A stretch of 25,622 nt of DNA from Ectocarpus siliculosus (taxonomy: Eukaryota > Sar > Phaeophyceae > Ectocarpales > Ectocarpaceae): contig FN649727.1 of the NCBI GenBank assembly GCA_000310025.1, forward strand, positions 6,370,577 to 6,396,198. The letters are read 5' to 3'. The notes below the pieces were generated by a model, which was not told where the DNA came from, made no database searches, and saw nothing but the letters and a program-made list of their open reading frames with translations. Below are positions 10,011-21,937 of this stretch, in pieces (positions within the stretch are counted from its first letter, which is position 1; each line of letters starts with the position of its first letter). Both the position numbers and the translations under genes were made by a program.

Positions 10011-13000
10011 ATGGCGGGCGTTGGGAGTGATGCAACAGAGCTTAAGCTCCACTCTTGCATCGGCTTCACCGGTGAGCAATAGTACCCAGTTTTTTGTGTA
10101 TCGGATATCAGATCGCCGCTCATGTGAGTTGGCCCGCTTCGGGTTTGGCTGCCATGACCCCTGGGCTTTGCAGTGTATGTGGGAGGCACCGGGGCCATCC
10201 CCCATGGCTACCACTCTGGGTGATTAACGTGGTTCTTTCTGTTATTATTATATCGGTTTGTGTACGAGCATACCTGGTCTATGCGCGGTGTAAGTCGATC
10301 CCTCTTGTCTGTGATGAACACCCGGTGTGTGCCATAGATGACTCCTACACAGCAGTACAGCACATGCAGCAGCAGGGTCGGGGCAGTACAGTATTGTATC
10401 CATAGATGTGCATATGACGAACACACGCACACATTGCATTATACAGACCACGCCTCAAGTCAACACTGCGGCAGATGGTATCAGTAGGAAACATTTCTGT
10501 TGCCCGGCCTACTGCTGCTGTATCTTCGTTGTCCCCCCCCAAAAAAAGGTCTCTTTCTTTGTGCAGTAAATGCCGCTGTCCTGCCCAACATTAACATTTG
10601 TTCTTGTATAGTCTAAGCAAATGCTTTGGAAGTTGTGTCAATGGCATCAGCAGGCTCAAACTGCCGAGTATCGGTACCATTGTGGTAACTATGCCACCAC
10701 CTGTGCATATATTGTTTTGCCATCATTCTCTCAAGACACAGTATATCGTACTATTTACAACAATCGGTGTCTGCAGGGCACCAACAATAGCATAGGTTAT
10801 TCTGAGCTGCCCCATTCCACAACGAACACAGAAGTGCAAGCGATCCGACCTTGGCTGGCCGATTGACCTCTTTCAGCTGCATTCCCATGTAATATCGCCG
10901 GGAAGAGCGTCCTCTCGTTTCAGCTTACCAGCATGCGCGCTTCCATGTAGGTCAGTCTAGCGACGCTCGCGACGACTGTATCTGAAGGATGCTGAAGTGG
11001 ACAATGAGGGTCATCATGAGACTACCCTTATCTCTCGCAGGCTTGCTCTCTGGCTTGCCTCTCTCCCACCAGGCTGTCTCTGAGCTCCTCCATCTGTCTG
11101 GCTTTGTCATCTTCCCCCATCGGAACTACGTTGGTACCAACGATTCTAAATGCACGAGGTTGCCGACCGGGAGCTACGAACGAATCACCCTACAGTATCT
11201 CCACCGGCAGGCAAACGTCGACATCTGTTTCCTCGTCCCATGTCGGCTAATCGAAACATGCTCTCAGGCAAGGTGCTCGGGGGCATGAAGCTGACCCCAT
11301 GCGGCGGCTACATGGTGTATCCTCTGGGGTCGATACTGGTGGTGCGGAGCATGACGGGGAAGAACAAGCAGGCCTTCTTGGAGGGACACACTTCGGAAAT
11401 ATCGTGCGTCGCCATGAGCTCCGATGGAACTCGCATCGTCTCCGGGCAGGTGCGTGTGTCGCTGCTTTTACTGTTTGGTGCTTTATCTGTCGGTTGGTTT
11501 TGCCATGGCGGTTGTGGTGGTGGTTGCATGTTCAACTATTAAAAGGGTTTAGTCTGTCTCTCTACCTCGCATGTCTTCGCCCGGCATGTTTGGATGGGTG
11601 CGTGAGTGGTAGTTGCGGGAAGATCAGTCGAAGCGAAGAGAGGTAACCCTTCCATGTATCTCTACGAGGGAGCACGGCGCAGAGCAAGAATAAAACCGAA
11701 CGCTTGAGGAAAGAGAACGGTAGCATGGATGGGACTGAAGCTCGAAGAAATCAGAAGTGAGACGGAACACTTCGAGAATTTGTTCAGCACCCGCATCCAC
11801 TGCTCCTCTCTCGGCATCTCCCTACTCCAATCGGCCACGGGCTTTATGAACGCGCGCTGTGTGCTTGTGACGGCTGTGACACCCGAAAACACTTTAAAAC
11901 ACAATGTTGCTGCTGCGGGGACTACCTACCCAGGCGAACCACATGGGTGTGAAAGCGGACCTTTGCGTTTGGGACCTGATCCAAGCTCAAGCGAACTGCG
12001 ACGCCGAGAAGCCGAGCGGGGCGGGCGTGCTGCTCCACCGCTTAAAGCAACACCTGGGCCACGTCCGGGCCGTTGACTTCAGGTATTGATGGTGGTGATG
12101 CCGACCGACTACCACGTTTGGCATAAAATTATGACGAGGCAACGTGTTACACTTCGTCTTGGCCCTCGGGCGTGCGATAGGAGTGTATTGGTAGTGGTAG
12201 CACACACGCCGGGAACTCTCAGAGAGTAGTACACGTCGCTCTGCTGAGTCGACATGAGAGTCTAAAGAACATGTGTTTGCTGTCCCTAGGAACATGGACA
12301 GAGAAGTCTCTCGGATAAACGCCGACTTGTTTGTGCCGTCCATTTTCAAGCCAGCCCTTACACCGTATGCTTGAACAACCCTTACTCTTGCGAAACCGAA
12401 CTCAACTCTCGCCCTACCGCGTCCAAGCTTGGCCTGTGACATGCCTCGCGCTTCTCGACAGGCAGGACAATGGTCACCAGTAGCCTTGTACGGCATTCAA
12501 TGCGCGTTTTGGTGAGGAACGCTCACTACATCACCACACCTATCTCCAACCTCGTTTCGCTTCCGTGCTGCAGCTTCGACGGGAAGTACTTCGCGTCGCT
12601 GGGCGGTCAGGACGACAACTCGGTGGTGATCTGGGAGGCGAAGACGGGCCGGGCCGTGTGCGGCTCCCCCGCGGCCCAGGACTCCGCCTTGAGCGTGAAG
12701 TGGCTGCACCGCCGCAATGACCGCTTCGTTACCGCGGGTAACTTCCACCTGAGGGTCTGGCAGGTCGACGTCTCGATTCCCAAGGTGAACACGAATTGTG
12801 AGGGGTTAAACTTGGTGTGTGGCACGTGTAAGCTGCTTGAGTCGGAAGGGAAGGATGGTGAACGGCCAACGGTGCTGGCGGGAGAAATGAAATCGCCAAG
12901 CAAGCTTCCTTCTGGCCTAGTTTTTGCAGGACAAACAACTCGCCACATGTGGATCACGTATGCATTGGCGTATGCGGTTGGTGGTGTAAAAGAACGACGT

Positions 13001-16000
13001 CCAGACAAGATGGAATGCAGTGGTAACAAGACTGTCAATTGTTGGTTGAAGGAAGTAGAGGTAGAAGTTTGTTCCAGCTTCTACGACCCTCTTTCCGGTA
13101 AGGTTGTTTTGTTCGGGTCTAAGCTTCTATGAAGACGTCGTTGTCAGGTATTTGCTCGGCATGGACCATGAGACGGCACGATCAGTATGACCGGGTGTAC
13201 TTCCGCCTACGCACGGCCATGCGCTTGCGTTGACTACAGATTATGAGCCCCTCGACACATGGTTGCTCTACATGGCTGCCTGTGTTTTCAAGACACCCCC
13301 TTTCGTTGCGCATGCGTTTGCAGGTCCACGCCGTGGACGCCCAGATGGGGGGAATGCGCCGTGCGATCGAGTGCATCAGCATCACGGAGGACGACGAACA
13401 CGCCTACTGCGGGACTCGCACCGGGGACGTTCTCAAGTTCAAGATCGACCGAGATGACATCCGGGTGCGTGCGCTCCGTGTGTGCGCATCGTCTAGAACG
13501 CCGTGTGCCGTTTTCATATTTCTACTTTATAGCATCGACCGTGCTAACCGGCTGACCAATGAAAATACGTCACTCTCAGTGCGGTTGAAAACACAAAATG
13601 ATTCTAAAGGCCACGATCTGGGACCCCGTGAGGGTGTGCATGTGTGTGTGTTTCAAGGTTTGCAACAGACCGCGCTAACCGGTTTGCTGCTAAGGATATG
13701 TCTGGTTGCCACGGAGTGAACCTTCATGGGTCGTGGCCGGGGCCCCCGCCGCAGGAAAACTTTCGCTGCGTGTGCGTGCGTTCGTTCGTGCGTACGTGTG
13801 TGTATGCCTGCGTGCCCGCCCAACGTGAACGACTCTGCTCCCAAACACGGTGTCGTCAGTTCAACTCCCTGATCAGCGTCGCGCCACACAAACAAATATA
13901 CTGCCCCCACCTACCCTTCCCTAGCGCTTCCTCCACGCCAACCAATTCTCCTCCGGCACCGAGTCCATCGCTTCATTGCTGCCTCCCCCCTCTTGTCTCT
14001 CCCTCCATAGGTACACGCTTGTCATCTGCGATTTCTTTCTTCATGCCCCCGATTCTCCGCTCTACTCACTGCCTTTGCCCTACCTCATTGTTGATGCTGC
14101 GCACCCGCGTCGGCTTTGACGGCGTGTGATTTTTTGTGGTATGTTTTGATTTTTGTCCCACGACCGACAGTACTTCAACGACCCGGACACCATCCGCCCC
14201 ACCCTGGCGGGCTACAGTCTCGAGAAGTTCGGCAAGGGGGTGCGGTCCGTGCGCTGCGTGCTCAACCCGGAGACGGGCAACACCAACACGCTAGTCGGCG
14301 GCGGCGACGGGACTGTCAGCTTCATCAACCAATCTCTGAACAAGGTTTGGACCAGATGGGCCTGAGCACGGGCACCTTTGTTCGTTGAACGATGGTTGTC
14401 CGTCTGGTGCTTGCTTTTTCTGCGCTGTGGTGCTTGTGGGTAAATTGATTGGTGCGTTAGATTGGCGGGACACACCGACTATTTGGCAGCACTTTCTTGG
14501 TGCCAATCGACGGGGGTGGTGCCTTTAGATGTGGGTATCTATGCGCGGCATCTCTCCAACGGGACTGCACGACTCCAGAGAACGGCTTCATCGACCGACA
14601 ACGACAACGCGTGCGACCGCTGCTACTTTTTTTGTCTCGCCCTAACCGATCAGGTCGCTGGCAAGCACTGCGAGCTGATGGGCGCGGTGACCTCGATTGC
14701 CGTGTGCCCCGGCAACAAGGGCTTCTTCGTCGGGACGGCGCTTTCCAACAGGTACTACTCGCCTAAAAAAATCACGCCGTCTTGTTTGCATCGTACTCGA
14801 GACGTGGTGGAGAGGGAGGAAGGGACGGATAACAGTTGCCCGCCTCTCTCTGTCAATCGACGGTTGGCCACGGAACCTCTTTCAGCAGAGCAGAACGCCG
14901 TTCCTCCGCCTTCTAGACGCCCCTCCCCTCCAACGCGCGTCAGGTGGTCGTGCAGTTTGGCGCTTTTCCACGCGCCAGATGAGGCGTGCGGGCGAGAGTA
15001 CTTGAAAACGGAGGAGGGGGGGAGGGGTGTGTACTACGCCCGTACGTCGGAGCTTGGTCGATACACGCTTCGAGCATGCAGGGTGCTTGGTCGATATATT
15101 CTTCCGAGCATGGGGAGAGGCGGAACAACAACCAACTTCCCTAAGCGGAGCGCGGCTTCCTGTAGTCCTACCACGTTGCTCACGAACTAAAATAAGCGTT
15201 TCGCCTTTGTCGATTGCCGGTGTTGGTGCATGTCTACCTGTGATGAAATTGACTTTTTTTTTTGTCTTGCAAAGTGTCGGTCTTGGATTGGTGTCACTTC
15301 CGGTATGCAAGTGTCGCCCGGAGGAAAGGGAAAAGTGACGGTGCCACTGTTAGCAAAGCTTTGTTCATTACGATCAACAATCGCCAAAACTGGGCTCATA
15401 CCCCCCCTCAATTCCACTCGCTAGCGGTGCTTTTGCCTGGCTTTGCGTTGGGGATTGTGTGCATGCTGCTTGGCAGACTTCGTACAAACGCAGGCAGGTG
15501 ACTTTGTCACTTTGAACTGTGAAATCGGCGGAAAACCCACAATCTGAACTTTTATCGAAGGACAAGAGACTACGGTTGTCTTGATTTTGGAACGACAACA
15601 TTGAACGAAGTTGTGTTGACACCCAGAACACTTTTGTGTTGCAACAGGTACTGGGTAACGATGGACATGGAAACGGAGCTGCGCGGTACCTGCCACTTCG
15701 CCCGCGTGAACGACATAATATTCCCCGCCGGTTGCTCTGACCTCTTCATCACCTGTTCCGTGGCTGATATCCGTGTGTGGAACGCTACTCTTCGACAGGA
15801 GCTCCTGCGCATTCAAGTGAGCGTTGCAAGTTGAGACATGGTCGCACGCACGTCTACCCTCGCAAATCGCGCACTCGTGATTTGGCAAGTTGTCTTTGCG
15901 TCAAGCCGAGTACCCTTTACGTTTTCTACTTCGTATTCGATGTTCTTTTCTGTGCTTCGGCGTCTGTATGTTTCTGTCGTTTCGCTTATTCTTCATGTTA

Positions 16001-19000
16001 CATGGTTTCTTGTGCCTCTTCGTTGTACACTAGCTTAGCGGCCACCCACCGACGGTCGTTTGTACGCACCTTTCTCCCGGAGCTTGAGCGTGATCGTCAA
16101 TCGCGGGATAACCTAAATAGGTGAACATTGGTCGAAACTGATGCCGAACGAGCCCCAGAAGAGAGTCTGCACGGGAGCACAAACCGTACTACTGTATATC
16201 GACCACGTACAACACCACGGTGTGTCGCTTTCTGTTTCGGCGGACCTGATCATGGTTTAGTTCCGCCAACTGGTTCGCGGAGCAAGCCTGACAAAGCAAC
16301 GCCATGCTGTTTGGCGTGTGCAAAAAAGGTGCCCAACCTGGAGTGCTTCTGTGTGGGTATCACGCGATCGGGCGGAACGATCGTGTCTGGCTGGAGCGAC
16401 GGCAAGATTCGCGCCTTCTACCCGGAGTCCGGCAAGCTCAAGTTCGTCATCTCCGACGCGCACGCGGACGGTGCCACGGCCTTGGCCCTTGCGCAAGACG
16501 ACGATACCCGCCCACCTTGGAGGTATCTATTCTAGCAGTTTATACGCAGCAAGTTACCGCCGGCGAGAGCTAGAGGGCTGAGGTTTTCTATCTGGGCGGG
16601 TTGATAGCGGCTGGCTGGATCAATCGTCAGGGCGCGTGGGTAAAAACATTGAGGAACTCGTTCACTGTGGTGAAAGATAAGCCTCTTTTGTTGTATTGGG
16701 AAGGAAACATTGTCGCTTTTCTCTTCTTCAGAAAAAATTGCGTCTAGCTTACAAATCGACAGCAGCAAAAGCTACTTTACAACAATTAACGTCGGTACGT
16801 TTAACGGAGTTTTGGCGAATGCGAGTGTACAGCAGTAGTGCCTCGATCGCACAAACATGGTCCGTGTTCGGTGTTGTTCGGTATACTATTGTGGGGCTAA
16901 GGTAGTCTGTATTCATCTTGCCAATTGGTAAAGGAAGCTCTGTAGACAAGCCCCCGACTATCATATTCGCATTGCTTCATCCGCCATGCGGCCAGGAAAG
17001 AACTGATCGTTTATGCCAAGCTAGACTGAACATCCGATGAAGCCCAACAACACGCCTGCGATGTCTCATGTTAATGGGGCTGTGGTCGTCAGGCGGCCGG
17101 ATCTCGTGCAACTCCAGACTCAGCTAGATAGAAGGTGTAAATAATACTCCGGAGTGTATGTTAACCTGTGAAGAGCGCAGCTTTCCCCGACCCCCAGCCC
17201 GGCCCCTCTTGATCTACATCTCATCTCATCCCCCCTCCCCTTCCCCCAATCAGGCTCTCCCTCCACTCAAAACATTTCCTGCCCGTATCGTTCTCTCTCT
17301 AACAACTTCTTGTGTCATGTCATATCACAGGTTGATCTCGGGCGGCGGGGATGGGCGGGTGCGTGTCTGGTCCGTGACTTCCTCGCACCAAGCCATGACC
17401 ACGTCGTGGAAGGAGCACCGGGGACCCGTCACCTGCATCCAGGTACATGCACCCCCGCATGCATCATCGGGAAGACCTGTAGCGGTCGCACAGGGGGGGG
17501 GCGTATCCTTCCCCCGGCGAAGCGGAGAACAAACGTGACAGGAGAACGGTCATAAATGGTAGGACTATTTTAGAAACGGTGAAACTTTTGGAGGATTTGT
17601 GTGTGCGCCATGTGTTCGGTCTTGATGTAGGCTCTGTAGGTGTCGCCACTAGGTGCCACACCGACCAACCAGCTTTTAGTCATGATGCCTTCGGGTCACT
17701 CCACAGCAATGTTATCATGGAACCACGCTCTCCCCTCCCTAGAACCGGCCACCTCCTTGGAAACGTGCAACACACGGCCACAACGACACTCCCGAAAACG
17801 CGCACACGGAAAAAAAAAAAAAGGTGTCTCGCGAAAACGGACAGTGCATCTCGGGATCTGCGGACGGGTCGTGCATCGTCTGGGACCTCAACCGCGGGGT
17901 CCGTGTGCTCGCCCTCTTCGAGCCGAACGTCTTCAAGGGGGTCCGGTACCACCCGGACGAATCGCAGTACATTACGTGCGGTTCCAACCACAAGGTACGG
18001 CGAGGAGGACGTGGTGAGTGTATTTTGCCGGCATAGACTGCGATATTTGGTTGACCAATGAAAATATATCATTGCCCGTGGGTAAAAAATCAAAGTCCGT
18101 GGAAAGGAGGGCCAAGATGAGAGAAATGCTAAACTCGCTGAATGTGAATACCAAACGGACTCTCTGCGAACCTTTCTGTGCGTGTGTGCATATGTTTCTT
18201 TTATTTGGAACCGACCACGCTAGCCGGGTGATGATGATTGAAAAGACGTCAGATTCAGGGGATGGACATTAAGGTTCCCTGAGGGGGGCAAACTTCGAAG
18301 AATAGGTGTCGCCCAGAACGCCGAAAAAGACCTCTCTGTTATCCTATGGGCGAGAGGATTACACCCCAAGCTTCCCGCAAGCCCGAACCCTTGCGTGGGG
18401 GGGGAAGGGGGGGGGGGGGGCATGATGTTGACTTGCTTCTAGATGCACCTATGCATCGATGGATACACCTCCCTCTTCTACTATCGTAAAAGTTCGTGCT
18501 ATGACAACGGGGTGCGATCGTTTTTTATATCACTGTCATTCCTCTCTTGGCTTTTTGTCGCACCCCGGTGCCACAACATCGATGACACCCGTGCGGAAAT
18601 GCAATTACATCATGCAGTACTAGGTTTTTGGAGGCACGCCGGTGCCGCAACACCGATTGGGTGCGAAATGAACGACGGGTGCCATGACACACACTTTTTT
18701 TGGTATTGTGCTGGTCCACCGTGGAGCTGCTCTTCTCCGGACAACTCTCATTTTGTCTTCCATCATTGCAAAACGCGACGGTCTCGCGTGCACGTCGAAC
18801 GAAACGAACAAGATCACGTACTGGGACGCGTACGACGGCACCGCCATCCGCGTGATCGAGGGGGGTGACGAGGAGATGAACACCCTCGACGTGGAGCCTT
18901 CGGGGGAGGCGTTCGTATCCGGCGGGGACGACGGGCTTGTTAAGGTACCGTGCGATAATATCTGAGACAACTATATATACAGCTAGGTTAGACTAGATGC

Positions 19001-19920
19001 GGAACAATTGCAAGACAGGCGGCATATCTCAATCACGCCCCAACGAAGAGAAGGGAGAGGGTTGTGCCAAGGTACGATACAGCTGGGATTGATCTCGATG
19101 TACGTCAGCTTAGACCAGGCAAGCCTGACACCAGCTTGAACAGAACGGAAAACTTTTCCTAAAAGTTAGCTCCGTTTGGGACGGGGTTGGGGCTGGCAGT
19201 TGTGTTGGGCTGTGCGGGGTAGCTTTCGTCTGGTGGATTCCTCGGCCGGACTATTGTTTTCGTCCGCTCGAGCCTGTCTTGGAAGGGTATTCGTTCGTGT
19301 CTGCCGGGGATGCTGGTAGAAAAGCACTGTAATTACCAGGAACACGTTGATCCATCGGTCTTACGGTTAGTTTTTGCGTGCCAGACTCGTCCACAGCCCG
19401 TGTCAATTGACACTCGCGAGCTCGGCGCTCATCGGGAGGCCTTTATGTCTAATCTCGCATGTTTGCCTGTCGTTATGTGGTGCTCCCGGGAATAAAGACG
19501 CGTTTGGTGCAAGGCTTTCGATAACGAACTGCTACTGCTACAAGTGAGCGCACAACACCTGAACTGTCCAACAACCGACGTCCGCGTGACCCCGCCCGAT
19601 GGCGTTCGTTGGCGCATAACTGTAAATAGGTGTGGCACTACGACGACGGCCTGACGATGAGCGTCGGCACGGGGCACAGCGGAAGTGTGGCGGCGGTGCG
19701 AATCTCGCCCGACCGCAAGATCATCGTCTCCGCCGGGTCCGAGGGTGGAATATTCATCTGGGGGATGCCACCGCCGTCGTGCGATGCTCACGCCGGCGGG
19801 AGCCCCGGCAGATCGGGGGCGACAACGAACGGGTGCAACTTGGAAGCGGTGGCGGCTGGCGGGAACCTTAACATTGATAAGATGGCGGACGACGTCTCGC
19901 GCGTCTCGATGAGCAGATGA
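10011..19920 (+). CDS. CFAP52: CFAP52 (WDR16), cilia- and flagella-associated WD40 protein, 13 exons, 694 aa
   Basis: Exons: 10011-10071, 11268-11449, 11934-12082, 12574-12784, 13324-13464, 14171-14344, 14654-14751, 15648-15816, 16329-16522, 17331-17442, 17824-17994, 18813-18944, 19630-19920. They sum to 2085 nt; all introns are GT/AG and phases match at every junction (1,0,2,0,0,0,2,0,2,0,0,0). The product is collinear with animal CFAP52 (about 620 aa): N-terminal ELKLHSCIGFTGKV, YPLGS, KADLCVWD, CGSPAA, TRTGDVLKF, TCHFARVNDIIFP, ADIRVWN, RELLRI-like QELLRIQ, SGWSDGKIRAF, SGGGDGRVRVW, DGSCIVWDL, ITYWDAYDGT, TGHSGSVAAVRISP. These form two WD40 propellers. In known cilia CFAP52 lies inside doublet microtubules and stabilises inner junctions, so the organism makes motile flagella at some stage. 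Differences are an insertion of about 10 residues after VWDLIQAQ and a Gly/Ala/Ser/Asn-rich tail of about 50 residues (645-694). Confidence 0.95.
10126..10250 (+). repeat. Dispersed repeat A, copy 2 (CFAP52 intron 1)
   Basis: This aligns to 1353-1497 in the same orientation. It lies 55 bases after the CFAP52 exon 1 donor, inside the 1196-base first intron. The rest of that intron (10251-11267) shows no gene. Confidence 0.6.
13535..13690 (+). repeat. Intronic repeat C, copy 1 (CFAP52 intron 5)
   Basis: About 155 bp bounded by near-identical 15-bp direct repeats: GACCGTGCTAACCGG at 13537-13551 and GACCGCGCTAACCGG at 13668-13682. It includes TGACCAATGAAAATA and a GTGTGCAT-type stretch. The same order of blocks is found in intron 11 (18035-18257). 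Confidence 0.6.
15052..15117 (+). repeat. 33-bp imperfect tandem duplication (CFAP52 intron 7)
   Basis: Two copies of a 33-bp unit, 15052-15084 and 15085-15117. Both begin GCTTGGTCGATA and share CGAGCATG near the end, with mismatches between. Confidence 0.7.
18035..18257 (+). repeat. Intronic repeat C, copy 2 (CFAP52 intron 11)
   Basis: It starts with a diverged form of the boundary sequence and TTGACCAATGAAAATA (about 18050-18065). It passes through a GTGTGTGCATATG stretch and ends with GACCACGCTAGCCGG at about 18211-18225, followed by GATTGAAAAGACGTCA. The block order matches 13535-13690. Confidence 0.55.
18400..18420 (+). repeat. Poly-G tract in CFAP52 intron 11
   Basis: Two G runs separated by AA, the second at least 12 G. 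Length may be unstable or affected by sequencing. Confidence 0.7.
18508..18690 (+). repeat. Repeat with hairpins in CFAP52 intron 11
   Basis: A perfect 10-bp inverted repeat (CGGGGTGCGA at 18508-18517, TCGCACCCCG at 18558-18567) is followed by an imperfect direct repeat of about 40 bp at 18561-18604 and 18634-18673. The second copy contains CGGTG-CCGCAA-CACCG, a small hairpin. The unit spacing is about 73 bp. It ends about 120 bases before exon 12. Confidence 0.55.
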
Positions 19921-21937
19921 TCGGGGGAAGAAAGGATTTTGCTGCGTCAAATGCTCGAACAATTATTATGAAATCAGAGTGATTTGGGTTGGCTTGTTGT
20001 TGCCGGAGTTACTTCAAGAACAGGGGGAAGAGGTGCGGTCAGAACAACTTGGGTGTGTTCTTCCCCAAAAGTGGCCGGCTCATACAAGATTGTTTGGGAC
20101 CTGCTGGGCTTGACGCCGTGATATTAGTGGCGGGTCCAATGCTTCTCTCTCGGCTAAATTTAAATGCAACTACCACACCGTATGTTACTGCGCACCTGCG
20201 ATCTGCATTGTTTCATGGCGACGAAGAAGGTGGTGGCAAAGAGCACGCAATTTTTTCGCAAAGTGGATCCGCTGCTTCTTCTGTCCAGTCATTCCTCCGT
20301 TGTAAACAACAACGTCAACAACAACAACAACAACAACAACATGTGTAATACAGTTGCAAGCAGTGTTTTCTTTCGCTGGGTGTCGGAAAGGGATGGCAAC
20401 ATCCAAGGGTGGTGTGCAAGAAAAACGCGCAAAATTGCACGCAGCTGCCATTTTTGTTATGTAAGTAAAAAGTGGACTGTTGTAGCCGAAGACGAGAGCA
20501 GTACGAGAGGGGGCGGGGGGGGGTTCAAACTCAGACATTAGGCACGTGACGACGAGTCTCTCGGCGTCAAAGCAGCCTCGACGGCGGTAGTAGCACGTTG
20601 CCCTCGTTGACCCCGACCCGAAAGGGGAAGCCGTCGAGGAACTGCAGGGGGCGTTGTTTGACGAAGGTGGGAAGGTATGGTCAGAGGGCTTCCAGGATAG
20701 ATGGCGGAGAGAATGCCCGGGGATAATGAAGCAAAAGCCCGGCAACTCGAGATAACCTCCACCCTACCGAATTTGAAGAGAGGGCTGAAATCACGTTCCG
20801 GGGCTGGGTGGGGATGTTCTTTCTGGCTGTTTTGGTGCGTCTTGACGAGCAGAAGGTATTCTGAGGGCTTTGATTAGACGAGCGCACGTTGCAGCGGCTA
20901 CCTTGAGAGTAACATTCTTCGTGTGCGTCCGGGAGTGGCGTACCCACTCAAGCCGCTGAAAAAGTTTCGCATTCACGTCTAAAGCCCTCTTGCCGTGCGG
21001 GTGAGGGATTGAACAGTTTTTCCTCCCGCCCCCTTCGAGAAAAAACGTCCAAAACTGAAAACCTCTCCTCTTGGACACTCACACAGCAGACCCCTACTGA
21101 TGGAAGTTTCCATGTCATGGCATCTCGGCCAATCCCACGGCAAAATAAGGCAGGAAACTAACGCCGCTGTTGCACGTGCCGACTCTTGTTCTAAAAAAAA
21201 ACATTTAGACAAAGACATACCCCCAATGTCATGTCCCTCTCTACATTTTCAGAACACCATACAACATTGAACAAACGTTTCTATTGGGTGCCACAGGCTG
21301 TAGATAACGCTGGTAAAGAATTTGCGCAAGCCAATTTGGTTGGACTTACGCCGAGAAGGTGTTTCCACACCCAGACTCCGAGGTAGGGGTCTACAACTCC
21401 TGTTGGGGCCTTCTTCTTGGATTGGGTGTTGTATATATAGCTTTCGCGAGTGATGTGTTCTTTCCCGGGTCCTTTTGACCTTACCGCATTTCATCATGGT
21501 TGCGCTCGTAAACGCGCGAAAACAACTGCGGGCACAATAAATTCACTCCGTAGAAGGACACGTAAAGAGGAAGCGCTGCGCCAATGCCAGAGCGGTTTCT
21601 AAAACGATGAAGAAAACAAAACAAACGCAAGCAACTTACAATACAACACAGCACCATGCTTTTTCAAAACGAGACTCCTTGACAGGACACGACGCGGCCC
21701 AAAAACACAAAATACTTTCACATGGGAGCAAAAACCAACCGGACAACGCACAGAAAAAAGCGCCGCATTCACGTCCACCCCAACAATAATGTACACATGT
21801 TTTTTCGCATCGCTCCCATCAGAGAGCTAAGTCGCTTTTAATAGCCGAATGCGTGGTTTGTGATATTAATAGTAATACACAGAATAAATACCCTACAGTG
21901 ACTCTGTTGGCACGGTCGTCGGCCACCGTGATCTGAT
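19921..21937. other. Convergent intergenic region between CFAP52 and the FYVE gene
   Basis: Both neighbours end here, so it holds their 3' UTRs and probably their poly(A) sites; an AATAAA occurs on the plus strand at about 21536. A CAA microsatellite lies at about 20309-20340. From about 20185 to 21218 the minus strand has a chain of overlapping medium-length open frames in different frames. None gives a recognised domain, and this could be a decayed mobile element or chance. No tRNA or other RNA gene found. Confidence 0.5.
20309..20340 (+). repeat. CAA trinucleotide microsatellite
   Basis: About ten AAC/CAA units with one interruption, just downstream of the CFAP52 end. Confidence 0.85.

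Noticed and set aside
10989-11288. Plus-strand frame with a hydrophobic start just before CFAP52 exon 2
   Set aside because: It lies in CFAP52 intron 1. Exon 1 (10011-10071) joins exon 2 at 11268 in the correct phase and gives the conserved IGF-G-V block, so this frame is not part of the gene.
20515-20532. GGTTCAAACTC resembling a tRNA T-loop/B box
   Set aside because: No acceptor stem, anticodon arm or A box can be formed around it.
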